Assembly: GCA_019188255.1 (NCBI GenBank)
Contig: JAETXT010000002.1
Coordinates: forward strand, 2,914,001-2,978,000
Length of the DNA stretch: 64,000 bases
Direction of reading: 5' to 3'
Source of the DNA: Verticillium longisporum
Lineage: Eukaryota; Ascomycota; Sordariomycetes; Glomerellales; Plectosphaerellaceae
Shown: piece after piece, positions 32,381 through 43,245 of the stretch
How positions within the stretch are numbered: the first letter of the stretch is position 1
How the letters are laid out: each line of letters starts with the position of its first letter
Notes under the pieces: generated by a model
Database searches by the model: none
What the model was told of the DNA's origin: nothing
The model's input: only the letters and a program-made list of their open reading frames with translations
Position numbers and translations under genes: made by a program

Positions 32381-33567
32381 GGCGAAGGAAACAGCGATTT
32401 GGGGTTCTACAGCAAGATTGGCAGAGTTCAAGATTGCTTGGGTATTTCGTGGATATCTGTTCTAAAGCCAAGAGAGCTGTAGACAACCCATGCTGACCCG
32501 GCAACAATTGTTGGCTGTTTGGACTCCGACGCTGGAAAAGAAGGGTCAAATCGATATACGAAGGGTCAGAAGCGGAAGGTAGATAGCTGTCTTTTTCGCC
32601 TCCAGAGTTGCTGGCTGCCTGGCTCGCATCACGGAGGGCCAAAATGACCCGTGTTGGAGGATGTGGTTGGTTCACGGGGAGGAGCATGTGAGAGTGAGCG
32701 TGTGAGCTTCCAAGCTCGCGACGTCACAGGATGGGCGGCTGGTTGCTCCCTGGGCCACAGGCGCTCTGTTTACATAAGCTCGCGTGCCAGGAAGCTCAGC
32801 TCTGGCGAGGAGCTGATGCACCTTGGCGGTCTTCTCATACGAAGGTCCCTTCGTCTTTTTTCGGGAGGGTCAACAATGACGTAGAAACCAAATCTCCTGT
32901 AGCTTGTGGCAAATGGCTTTTGGCAGCAAAATTTACGATTCCTCCTTTGTGCAGTTGCTCCTACTTGTGATCGGGTCATACATGTCACGAACTCACGCGC
33001 ATGATGAATTTGATCCAAGGGATGAGCTAGCTCCCGAAGCTTTCTTTCCAGGGGCCATATGTGCCAATGTCCCCACTGTTGGCCCCTGAAGCTCAGAGCA
33101 TCGACAAAGTCTCTGGAGGTATGGTCTTACCTAATCAGGTTAGTGGCAGTTGGCCAGTGCCTTGAATGCTCCCCCTCCTCAGTGAGTTAGTTGATCCCAA
33201 TGCAAAACCCGACCCCAGAGCCCAGAGCCCAGAGCCCAGAGCCTGAGCCTGAACCTGAGCCTGGTCAGAATCCACCGCAGCACCAGCCGCCGGGTCCTGC
33301 TGTCGCAACCACCCACCCAACCCCTCAGAATCACAACATTGATCGCCAACCTCTCCCTCTCCCTAGGTACGGACACAAGAAGTCTCGCGCCGACGTTGAC
33401 GTTGACGTTGACGCTGACGCTGACACCAGCGACGCCCATTCTCCATCATCCACCGAGTCTCCTCGATCCTTATCGTCGGCCAAACCATCATCATACGGCG
33501 ACCATACTAGGAAGTGTGCGTGTGTGTACTCGCCCTCACCCTTCGTCTCCCTGCTTGCGACGCGGCC
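32381..33567. other. Divergent promoter region with simple repeats
   Basis: About 1.2 kb between the Atg28-like gene (minus) and the WD40 gene (plus). Near the WD40 start it has two short repeat tracts, listed separately. It presumably holds the 5' leader of the WD40 gene. No other gene seen. Confidence 0.5.
33214..33432. repeat. Hexa/heptamer repeat tracts upstream of the WD40 gene
   Basis: At 33214-33265 there are tandem CCCAGAG units that drift into CCTGAG units. At about 33390-33425 there are tandem GACGTT/GACGCT hexamers. Both are in the likely 5' leader or promoter and are open on both strands only because of the repeat. Confidence 0.7.
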
Positions 33568-35502
33568 ATGGATCAGCAGCAGCAGCAGCAGCAATATCCT
33601 CCCGGCCCTCCACGAAGGACTGGCACGTACGGCTCGCAACACGACGAATTGCACATGCCCCCGCAGGCATGGCTCAGTCAGGTCCCACCTCGCCGCGCGA
33701 ATACCCCTCCTCCGCCTCGGGGCCCCAGATCAAGCTGGACCAGGCCTCGCCCAGCACTGCTTCATACCACAGCTCATCTTCTGTGCCCAACGTCTTGCAA
33801 CCCGGCGGCATGGGAAGCGGCTCGCGACCCTCGCCCATGAGCGCCAACACTGCGCCCAGCCTCCCCACGCTGCAGACCCCAGCCAGCAGTCCCAGCAGTC
33901 CGAGTACGCGGCGCCGTCGAAACCGCCGACCCTCAGCTTGTCGCACAGCTACTCTCGCTCTTCCCCTGCGGCGGGCTTCGACGGCTCGTCTAGCTTTTCG
34001 CCCTACACACCGACAACGCCTGGTGGCACGACGCCGTCGCAGTACATGTCTCCCTCCGATGGAAGATACAACGCACCAGGGTCCCAGAGGGTCGTTTCGA
34101 ACACTCCCCTGGGCCTGGCTGACATCCGGCCCCGGGCGGATTCGAGCATGTCAGATGGCGTTCCGGGCACTTCTGGTTACGACCTAGCGAACGCGCAGCC
34201 CGGTGCCAGCAACTACCTGGCGCCGTGGGCACTCTATGCTTTTGATTGGTGCAAGTGGACACCTCAAGGGAACAGCGCAGGCAAGCTGGCAGTTGGCAGC
34301 TACCTCGAGGACGGCCACAACTTTGTACGTCCCTTTCTCTAGACACGCAAGCTCACCCCTAGCTCATCATACTCGACAGATCCAAATCCTTGACACCCAA
34401 GTGGTGCCCAGTCCGTCCGATGGCCAGCAATCGGGCGGCGCAAAGCACAGCCTAGAGTTCTCCAAGATCGCCGAGGCCACACATTCGTACCCCGTCACGC
34501 GACTGCTCTGGGAGCCTCCTTCGTCGCAGAAGCAGTCTACCGACCTGCTTGCTACGTCAGGGGATCACCTCCGGCTCTGGTCGCTGCCGTCTGAGTCGGC
34601 GCCCACGCAGCAAAGCAACTCGATCAACAACAAGCGGGAAACGACCGCCACCAAATTAACACCGCTCGCTCTCCTCTCCAACTCAAAGACCCCCGACCAT
34701 ACTGCGCCCCTGACATCTCTGGACTGGAACACCGTCTCCCCGAGCTTGATCATCACCTCCAGCATTGATACGACTTGCACCATCTGGGATATTCCATCGT
34801 TGACGGCCAAGACCCAGTTGATTGCGCACGACAAGGAGGTCTACGACGTACGCTTCTGCGCCAATAGTGTTGACGTGTTTGTGAGCTGCGGTCAAGACGG
34901 CAGCGTACGCATGTTTGATCTTCGCAGCCTCGAGCACAGTACCATCATCTACGAGCCCACGTCCAAGGACGAACGAGGTATGTTGTTTCTGGCTTCACAC
35001 CTGTCCGATGACGAAATTGCTAACACTGTTACAAGACGCCAATGGAGGAAGAATCAGTCCTACTCTGGCCCAGCAGACCATGACGAACCCTCCGCCCTTG
35101 ATGAGGCTTGCTACGTCGCCCCACGATACTCACCTTCTCGCGACCTTTGCGCAAGACTCAAACATCATCCGCATTCTGGACGTGCGACAGCCTGGTCAGG
35201 CTTTGTTAGAGCTCCGCGGTCACGGCGGCTCTGTCAATTGTGTGGAGTGGTCGCCCTTGAGAAGAGGAACGCTGGCTTCGGGAGCGGATGACTGCCAGAT
35301 CCTGATCTGGGATCTTCTTAACTCGACTGGAGCCATGAACGGAGCTGGCCAGCCCGACAGCTACCGCAATCCATCGGCAAGCTGGCAATGTGACCACGAG
35401 ATTGGAAACCTAGGCTGGGTACCCCACATGTCGAACGGCGAATATGGTGACTGGCTGGGCGTCACTGCCGGGAGGGGGGTTTGGGGTGTCAAGATGCCAT
35501 GA
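33568..35502 (+). CDS. WD40 protein, WDR68/DCAF7 (AN11) orthologue, with two frameshifts
   Basis: Exons 33568-34324, 34380-34977 and 35036-35502, with introns of 55 and 58 bases. The first exon needs two extra bases, in the C runs 33658-33662 and 33877-33880, after which it ends in phase and the total is 607 residues. The N-terminal 230 residues are disordered, starting with a Gln tract and Pro/Ser-rich. The propeller begins at YLAPWALYAFDWCKW, then LAVGSYLEDGHNF, VTRLLWEP, LTSLDWN, DTTCTIWDI, HDKEVYDVRFC, DGSVRMFDLR, NIIRILDVRQPGQALLELRG and SGADDCQILIWDL. WDR68/DCAF7 proteins are scaffolds for DYRK/HIPK kinases and a possible CUL4-DDB1 receptor in nucleus and cytosol. The conserved core is intact. 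Confidence 0.85.
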
Positions 35503-35870
35503 GATTCATGACAACAACCACGCGCAGCGAACACTCCTGTGATCCACGCTCACAAGGCCTTGGCTCACTACGTGTGGAACTTGCATGGCGAAGCCCGGCG
35601 TTTGGGGTCCAGCATTGCCTCCACGTGTATTTGGTATGTCTGTTGGGGATCCTCGCTTTTGCAGGCTCACAGTATCCATGGACTGATGTCTTCAAAAGCC
35701 GGTTCCTCGCTAGGATGATGAGATGACGATGAGGACAGTGATCGGTCATGAGTATAAAAGGTTGGGTGAGGAAGACGAGTTAGATTGGCGGGAGACGTCA
35801 TATACAGCAGGCGCTAGCACATCACTGAGGCTCAGCTGTGCCGGAGTTCAGCTATTCAAATGTGTATTCG
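35503..35870. other. Convergent 3' region
   Basis: About 370 bases between two convergent genes. Nothing recognised. Confidence 0.45.
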
Positions 35871-36993
35871 TTACAGTCTTGCTCCGTGCCGGGCCTCGGC
35901 TACTTCTTTCACTGTGATGACGGCTTTCCCCCACACCTTCCTGTCCATCATGTCTTGGAGAGCCTGCGGGACGCTGTCGAGTCCGTTGTAACGGGTATCA
36001 TACACGACAGGGACGACGACGCCCGAGTCGATCAAGGATTGCAGACCGCTCCACAGTATCTCGTCCTCCTCCGGTGACCGCCGCAAAGTTTCGCCGAAAC
36101 GCTTTTCATGTCAACACTCCAATCTCATGGGCGACAAGAGGAGGGGGTTCTTACGTATCCGATCAGAGACGCCTGCTTCAACAGCAGGCGATTCGCAGGG
36201 ACATTCTCAATCTCGCCGCCAGCAAACCCAACTATGAGAAGCTTTCCGAAATGAGCCGTGCATTTCAAGGACAAGTTGAGCAGGCCGACGGGGTCAAAGA
36301 CAACGTCTACGCCTTCGCCCCCAGTCAGGTCGAGCACTCGCTTCCACCATTCCTTTTCATCGGAGTAGTTGATGCAGGCCTCAGCACCGTATTTCCTCGC
36401 TACGGCGCATTTATCTGCGGAACCCGCCGTTCCGATGACGCGACAGCCCATGGCCTTGGCAACTTGGACGGCCATTATGCCCAGACCACCCGCCGCAGCA
36501 TGAACGAGGACAGTCTGTCCAGGCTGTAGACCAGCCCTCACGAAGGCTCCGTAGGCAACGGGAAGGGTGGCGGCTATCCCGGCCGCGCCGGAGACGTCCC
36601 ACGAAGAAGGGATTCGGCGCACGACAGCAGTCGACGGGAGGGCGATGACCTCGCTGTATGCCCCCGTGTGGCCGGCGAAGACCTTGTCGCCAGGCTTGAA
36701 GATTGAGTGTGAGGGCGCCGAGAGGATGGTCCCGGCGAGCTCCAGGCCGAGAGTGAAAGGAGGACGGACGAGTGAGCGGTTGTTCTGGTGCTTGCCTTGG
36801 GCGTAGAGTATGTCCACGAAGTTCACTCCTGCCGCTTCGATCTTGATGAGGAAACCATCTTGCGCTGACGTTGGAGTTGGGACCTCGGTGGTGTGGATCT
36901 GTTCAAGTTTCTGGAGTAGTCAGTTTCTTTTCTGTGCAAATCTCCTGATCAATTGCATACTGTGACAGACTCGTCTATGACAATTGCCTTCAT
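35871..36993 (-). CDS. Zinc-independent quinone oxidoreductase-like MDR protein with PTS1-like end
   Basis: Exons 36961-36993, 36155-36910 and 35871-36101, introns of 50 and 53 bases, 339 residues. Start MKAIVIDESVT, then an N-terminal GroES-like domain (AGVNFVDILYAQGKH, GLELAGTI) and a Rossmann domain with the NADPH loop HAAAGGLGIMAVQVAKAMGC and an end LIGYRFGETL. No zinc-binding Cys cluster is visible, so it belongs to the quinone oxidoreductase (zeta-crystallin) branch of the MDR superfamily. It would use NADPH to reduce quinones or activated alkenes. The last three residues are ARL, which fits the peroxisomal PTS1 pattern (S/A/C-K/R/H-L), so a peroxisomal location is possible. Substrate unknown. 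No lesions. Confidence 0.85.
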
Positions 36994-37575
36994 CGTAACC
37001 AAAGTGATACTTCGTACTCGTTCTGAGATGAACCAGTCATAGGTCGTCGAAAGGAGCCCAATTGAATATACTGAGAAAACACGAAAGACTTGATGGCCTA
37101 AATAAGTTTGATAACATTATATCGTCGATCTCATCATTCACAGAACAACAACTCCTCAGCAAACGAACCGGCGGTTAGTGGTCTCTACCCTCGGTAGTTG
37201 GGATATTGAGGAGGTGGGGTTCGGTGTCCGGTGAATAACTCGGTGTGCCCTGGTGAACACCTTCGACCGGCGGTCCGTGCACTCAAGGCCAGCTGGGTTC
37301 CTTTCTCCGACCAGCTTCGACCAACCAAAAAGTCACGTCGCGAACCTCGACTAGACTACGTTTATCCTCTCCCAACTCTCCGTCCCTGCGATTTCTTTGG
37401 GCGCAAACTCCAACTGCCAACGTACAAATACCGCGTCTACCCCGAGACAAAGAGCGGACGCGCGCGCAGTCGACTTGAGTTCTCCCAACCCTCGCGCCTT
37501 CCGTCCAGCCAGAACCTTGATCGAAAGCAGCCCATTACTTTTGGCCAGAGGCAACCGCCTCACCTTCCAACAAAG
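36994..37575. other. Divergent promoter, quinone oxidoreductase and SPT5
   Basis: About 580 bases. The frame in front of SPT5 is open from 37231 with CT-rich, leader-like sequence. A gene start there is unlikely because the conserved Spt5 N-terminus begins at 37576. Confidence 0.5.
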
Positions 37576-40500
37576 ATGGCTTCCAACCACAATCAGTTCG
37601 ATGACTCCGACGATGACGAAGCTTTCAACCCGGCCCCCGCCGACGTCTCTGATGACGAGAATGCCAACGGCGATGCTGATCACCAGAGGAGCGACGCAAG
37701 GGATCACAGCCCTGCCCACGACGATGAAGAGGAGGAGTCGCCGGTTGCCGCCAAGTCTGGAAGTCGCGCTGTGAATGACGACGAGGCTGAAGAGGACGAA
37801 GATGATGAAGACGATCAGCCACGGGGCAGGGCCGGCGATGACGATGAGGATGACGAAGATGACGAGGATGACGAGGATGATGTTCAGCAGGTACGAACCC
37901 TCTGTGGCCTGGCCTCTGGTCGTGCATGCCCTCTGGAGCGCCAAGGTCGTTCATACAGCGCATGATGCTAACGTGTATCTCACAGGGCCATCGTCGCAAG
38001 CGCCACCGAGACAGGCGCGCCGCTTTCTTCGATATCGAAGCCGAAGTCGACGATGAGGAGGACGGCGAGGATGACGAAAAAGACGGCGAAGAGATAGGAG
38101 ACTTCATCGACAACGAACATCCTGACGACGTCGTCGATACGGGAAGACTCACTGCTGATCGCAGGCACCGCGGGCTCGACCGTCAGCGAGAGGTGGGGTC
38201 CGGCATGGACGGCGTGAAGCAAGCTGAGATCCTCCGCCAACGTTACGGCAATCGTCGCGCAGCCAAGGGCATCGGTGACTCGACCGAGGTGCCCATGCGT
38301 CAGCTGCTGCCTAGTGTTGACGCTCCCACCATTTGGGCCGAGCGATGCAAGGTTGGCAAGGTGCGAGAGGCTGTCTTCTCTATTCAGTAGAGGATCCAGG
38401 AGCGCATGGGCACAAATGAGGAGATGGCCATCATCTCTGCCTTTGAGCGTGGCGGCACCAACTCGGTCATGAAGGGATACATTTACGTTGAGGCAGCGCG
38501 TTCTGGCGATATCATGGCCGCACTGGATGGCATGCTCAACGTCTACCCCCGGAGCAAGCTGATTCTGGTTGAGATCAAAGATCGTCCCGATCTTCTGCGC
38601 GTCACCAAGACCGCGACCCTGGAGCCTGGCGCGTGGGTTCGGCTCAAGAGGCCACAGAAACACGCTGGCGACCTGGGTCAAGTCGTTGACGTTACCGAGA
38701 GTGGCCTTGAAGCTCGTGTTCGTTTCATCCCCAGACTGGACTATGGTGTACGGGACGACTCCGCCACCCAGATTACGGCTGATGGCAAACGCAAGCGTCC
38801 GGTCGGCATGCCCGGCCCCCGGCCTCCGCAGCGCCTCTTCAACGAGGCCGAGGCTCGCAAGCGACACCCTCGGTTCATTCAAGGCAACCCTCAAACCAAA
38901 ATCTGGACCTACATGGGAGATGATTTCGAGAATGGCTTCCAGGTGAAGGAATACAAGATTCAGCAGCTGGTTGTTACCGATGTCAACCCCACTCTAGAGG
39001 AGGTCACCCGTTTCGCCTCAGGTGCCGAGGACGGCACGGAAAACCTCGATCTGAAGGCGCTTGCTGCAAGCTTGAAGGACAGCAACACCAACGTTACATA
39101 CCTGCCCGGCGATGTCATTGAGGTGTACGAGGGCGAGCAGAAGGGCGTCGTTGGTCGAGCTACCACCGTTTCTGGTGACATCGTCACCTTGGAGGTTATC
39201 GAGGGTGTCTTGGCGGGTCAAGTCATCGAAGTTCCCACCAAAGGCTTGCGAAAGCGGTTCAAGGAGGGTGACCATGTCAAGGTCATCGGTGGCAGCAGGT
39301 TCCGGGATGAAGTTGGTATGGTTGTCAAGATTCAAGATGATCGTGTCACGTTTGTCACCGATCAGACAAACATGGAAGTCACGGTCTTCAGCAAGGATGT
39401 ACGCGAGGCAAGCGACATGGGCGGCCAGGGATCCCTCGGCCAGTACTCGCTGCTTGATCTTGTTCAACTGGATCCCACGACTGTCGGATGCACCGTTAAA
39501 GTCGATCGCGAATCGGTCGCTGTCCTCGACCAAAATGGCGACGCCCGTCAAGTTGTGCCGTCGCAGATCACCAACAAACTCCCTCAGAGAAAGATCGCTG
39601 TTGCGGCCGACAGAAATGGCTCAGAAATCCGTCTTGACGACGTTGTCCGTGAATGGGGTGGCCAGCAGAGACAGGGCAAGATCATCCACATCTACCGATC
39701 TTACATCTATCTGCACAGCCACGACAACAAGGAGAATGCCGGTGTATTTGTGACCAGGGCAGGCAACGTCACCACGATCGCAGCCAAGGGTGGGCGCGTG
39801 GTCCCCAGCGGCCCCAATCTGGACCAGATGAACCCTGCCATGAAGAGGCTTCCTGCTGGCTCTGATGGCAAAATGGCGCCTCCCAAGTCTTTTGGTCGTG
39901 ACCGCGCGCTTGGTCAGACTGTCATTATTAAGAAGGGCGGATACAAGGGTCTGCTGGGTATCGTCAAGGATACCACGGAAACACATGCACGGGTTGAGCT
40001 GCATACGAAGAGCAAAACCGTCAGTGTGCCCAAAGACCATCTCAGCTACAAGGACAAGAACACGGGAGCCGTTATTGACATTGGTGGCCGTGGAGGCCGT
40101 GGAAGGGGCGGCGGCTTCGGCAGCGGCGGCGGTCGCGGCGGCGGCGACTCGGGCTGGCAGGGAGGTCGCACACCCATGGCCGGCACAGAGCGTACTCCGG
40201 CGTGGGGCTCTAGGAGTAAGTTTCCCCTATCATTACTGATATTAAAAATGTCACTGACAAAGGCACAGCGCCCGCAGCGAACCACGGTGGTAGAACCCCC
40301 GCTTGGAAGTCGAGTGGATCGGGTGATCTGGGTTCCCGCACGCCTGCATGGGCGGATGGCTCGCGCACAGCTTATGGAGGTGACGGCAGCCGTACCGCCT
40401 ACGGCAGCGGGAATCGAACACCGGCGTGGCAATCTGGTGCCCGTACGCCTGCCCCTGGTGGCGATGCGTTCGGCCTCGGATCAAGGACGCCAGCTTACGG

Positions 40501-40912
40501 CGCTGATACCTGGGGCTCCGGATCCAAGACGCCCGCTTATGGAGGAGCCTCGGCACCAACGCCCGCTGCCAGTGGAGGTGATTCATGGGGCGGCTACTCA
40601 GCTTCCGCCGCCTACGATGCTCCTACGCCCGGTGCAGGCCTCAGCGCACCCACACCCGGAGCGCCCAATGCCCCTACACCAGGCGCCTACTCGGCCCCCA
40701 CACCTGGAGCCGTCAACGCGCCAACACCCGGCGGCTGGGCCGGCGGTTGGGGCGGCGCAGATGCTGCTCCGACTCCAGCCGCTGCTGCGCCCACACCCGC
40801 TGCCAGCGGTTTCTCATCTGGTGCGGGCTACTACAGCGCGCCCACACCAGCGGCATACGGCGCGCCCGAGACACCCGCTGCGAGCGGCCCTCGCTACACG
40901 GATGACGATTAG
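37576..40912 (+). CDS. SPT5: Transcription elongation factor Spt5 (DSIF), with an in-frame TAG
   Basis: Exons 37576-37890, 37986-40215 and 40269-40912, introns of 95 and 53 bases, 1062 codons. Order: an acidic N-terminus ([17 protein letters not shown] and Asp/Glu runs), the NGN domain that binds Spt4 ([36 protein letters not shown]), several KOW domains ([53 protein letters not shown]), a Gly-rich stretch and a C-terminal repeat region with TPAW and APTPGA repeats, a target of CTD kinases in other species. A TAG at 38388-38390 (codon 240) sits between VFSIQ and RIQERM inside the NGN domain, where Lys is expected. SPT5 is essential, so this is most likely a base error. The rest is intact. Confidence 0.95.
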
Positions 40913-41451
40913 AGCTCCACTCACCACGTGTCGGTTCGGGTTTCGGGAGCATAATGGTGGTATTAGAGGGATGGCTTGGAGGGATAGCATGGCTCGCGCG
41001 TCGCGAGCAAGAAGCGTGGTGCGGTGCAGGGCAGAACATTGCATGAGAGATTGTCACATGATTGGCAAACAAAAAATGGCTCGGCCTGGGTCAGGCCTTG
41101 AGGGGTTTGCTGCGCTTGGTATCATATTGTACAGTAACACAAAACAGTAGTAGAGCAATCGTGTCAATTTGCATCCGACCACAACATTCAAAGAGAACCT
41201 CATGGGTCTGCCGTCCATACATGCGATATCGAAGTACCTACTTATGTCGATGTTGCAGCTTCGATTCTTTGAGGAATTGTTTTTCTACTTCGGGTCACTT
41301 GAGACTCGATACGTGTCACCTGGTTTTCGGGCGCGAAAGGAAGGCCCCTGTGCCTTGTCTAGGTCAGCAATCCATAATTCATTATGTGTCGTATACATAC
41401 TATTAAATGTGCGTCATAACTATTCAATACATGCAGCTATACAGTCTCGAA
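40913..41451. other. Convergent 3' region
   Basis: About 540 bases between SPT5 (plus) and the pepsin-fold membrane protein (minus). AT-rich in its right part; nothing recognised. Confidence 0.5.
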
Positions 41452-43245
41452 TCATGCCAGCTCGTGAGTTCTTGGTCCATTATTGTCATCGCCCTGATGC
41501 TTCGGCCATTGTACATCGCCGTCCAATTCTCTTACAGCTGACGGCGGCGATGTGTCCCGTAACTCGGCCGGATTACCGTACCGATATCCTCCTGGTCCCT
41601 TCGCAACCTCATACTCATGGTAGCCGTTCAGATTGGCGTCGACTGGCGGCTGACCTTTTGACGAACCAGCTCGGGCCTTGCGCTTCCGCCACAGCAAGAA
41701 GCCTGCCGCCAGGAACGCCAGGACCACGGCCCCGGCCGCGGCGCCGATGCCTGCCATGGCGCCAGTAGACAGTCCACCGCCATCCCCGGCTGTATCGTTG
41801 CCCGATGGCGACGGCGTCTCGGTATTGAGCCCGGTGCTTGGAGGGCCAACGTCAACTTCGTCTGGGGTCAGCACCTTCCAAAACCCATCCCACGACGCCG
41901 CCCAATCGTTTGAGCCACTCTCGATGACTTCATCGCTCTCCTGGATGGCCACCACGTCGGGCGAGGCCTGCACCTTTGGCCCGGGTGCCTGGGCCACAAA
42001 CCACTTGTCTTGATTCCAGTTGGCGCCAAGAAAGGCATCCTGCAGGAAGGCCCGGCCGAGAGTGTAGAGGCCGTCGCCGCCGGTAAAGCAGGGAAAGTAC
42101 GGCTTGGGATCGCCGTTGACGAAAGGGGCAGTGAGAGTGAGATTCAAGTGTGAGAAAGGAACGCGGACGACAAGGGTCTCAGTGTTCGAGCTGGCGAGGA
42201 AGGTGAAGGCGAGGACAGAGGCAGATGATACCACGAGGGGCCAGTAGGGATCTCTGGTGTTCCAGAGGTATAAGCCAAGGTCAGAGTCGTAGATGATGGG
42301 GAGATGTGAGGCAATGTTATCGCAGGTAGACTTTGGGAGCGTGAGATACGGGGAGCAGCCGTCGACATAGACGGGAAGAGCGCTGCCCATAGTGTCGTTG
42401 TTGGCTGTCAGGAGGTTGTCTTGTTTGGTGTCGAAGGTGAAGGGGGACGCGCCCTGTACAACCTCTATGCTGATGTCCCTGAGGGTGATCGGGGTTTCGT
42501 GGAAGCTGGTAGCCGTGACGAGGACATCGCCTATGACACGATTCTGGTCATAACCGCCGAACCACAGAGAGCCACCGAGCCGAGGCTGCATGGAGCCAAT
42601 GTGAAGGCCAAAAGAGTTGGAAGGAACATCGCCTTTCTCCCAGAGCCTGCCGGGAATGAGGGTGGCGTTGATAGGGTATGTGTCGGTGGTAAAGGATTGA
42701 TTGACGGCACTGGGACCGCCGACGCCGAGGCAGCCAGCCGACATAGGGTACCATTGGCCCCCAGGGTAGGCCATCATCTGCGACTCGATGAGTACAAGGC
42801 TTGAATCTGCGACTCTGGCGTCTCCAATATCCGCGGAATCAACCCAGGAGACGAAGTCGCCGCCGCGGACGGACATTCCGAGCATCGACTCGTTGTGAGG
42901 TGGCGAGAACTGGATACCCATGTCGGAGCCAGTTCTCTCCATCTCGGATTGAGCCCTGTTGTATGTGCCGGCCATGGAGGCATAGCAGCCCTCCGAGGTG
43001 TTAAGCCGGCAGTAGTCGGTAGAAATAACATATGTCTGGAACGGTCGTCCTGGGAAGAGTGCGAGCTTGGAATCGGAGCCCACGGTGACCTCGACGGCAG
43101 GCCATGGACCATCAGCGCCGTAGCCCCTGGATGACCACTGTGCTCGAATGGGAGCTTGTGCATTGACTTGAGAGATGTCAGAAAAGAGGAAGAAGTAGAA
43201 CACGGCGCTAGTATAGACAAAATATTTGACTTTGAATACTGCCAT
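41452..43245 (-). CDS. Membrane-anchored pepsin-fold (A1-like) protein lacking canonical catalytic motifs
   Basis: Single exon, 597 residues. A signal peptide (about residues 1-30, ending near QVNAQA) leads to a two-lobed ectodomain, a disordered Thr/Ser/Pro/Asp stalk, one membrane helix (GAMAGIGAAAGAVVLAFLAA) followed by LLWRKRKAR, and a tail of about 70 residues. Pepsin-like features are the second-lobe sequence VYVDGCSPYLTLP, which lines up with the usual VDTGTSYLTLP, and LWFGGYDQNRVIGDV, which matches the inter-lobe FGGID segment. The first active-site DTGS is replaced by YVISTDYC, and the second DTG by DGC. It is therefore probably not an active protease but a binding or sensing protein at the cell surface, as seen for other fungal A1-fold relatives. 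Many potential N-glycosylation sites. No lesions. Confidence 0.75.
   Translation of the reverse strand: MAVFKVKYFVYTSAVFYFFLFSDISQVNAQAPIRAQWSSRGYGADGPWPAVEVTVGSDSKLALFPGRPFQTYVISTDYCRLNTSEGCYASMAGTYNRAQSEMERTGSDMGIQFSPPHNESMLGMSVRGGDFVSWVDSADIGDARVADSSLVLIESQMMAYPGGQWYPMSAGCLGVGGPSAVNQSFTTDTYPINATLIPGRLWEKGDVPSNSFGLHIGSMQPRLGGSLWFGGYDQNRVIGDVLVTATSFHETPITLRDISIEVVQGASPFTFDTKQDNLLTANNDTMGSALPVYVDGCSPYLTLPKSTCDNIASHLPIIYDSDLGLYLWNTRDPYWPLVVSSASVLAFTFLASSNTETLVVRVPFSHLNLTLTAPFVNGDPKPYFPCFTGGDGLYTLGRAFLQDAFLGANWNQDKWFVAQAPGPKVQASPDVVAIQESDEVIESGSNDWAASWDGFWKVLTPDEVDVGPPSTGLNTETPSPSGNDTAGDGGGLSTGAMAGIGAAAGAVVLAFLAAGFLLWRKRKARAGSSKGQPPVDANLNGYHEYEVAKGPGGYRYGNPAELRDTSPPSAVRELDGDVQWPKHQGDDNNGPRTHELA

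Noticed and set aside
38388..38390. Alternative genetic code to explain in-frame stops
   Set aside because: TAG, TGA and TAA all occur inside genes, at positions that would need different amino acids, while all other genes use them as normal stops.
37980..38894. 304-codon minus-strand frame over SPT5
   Set aside because: Shadow of the conserved SPT5 exon; no motif.
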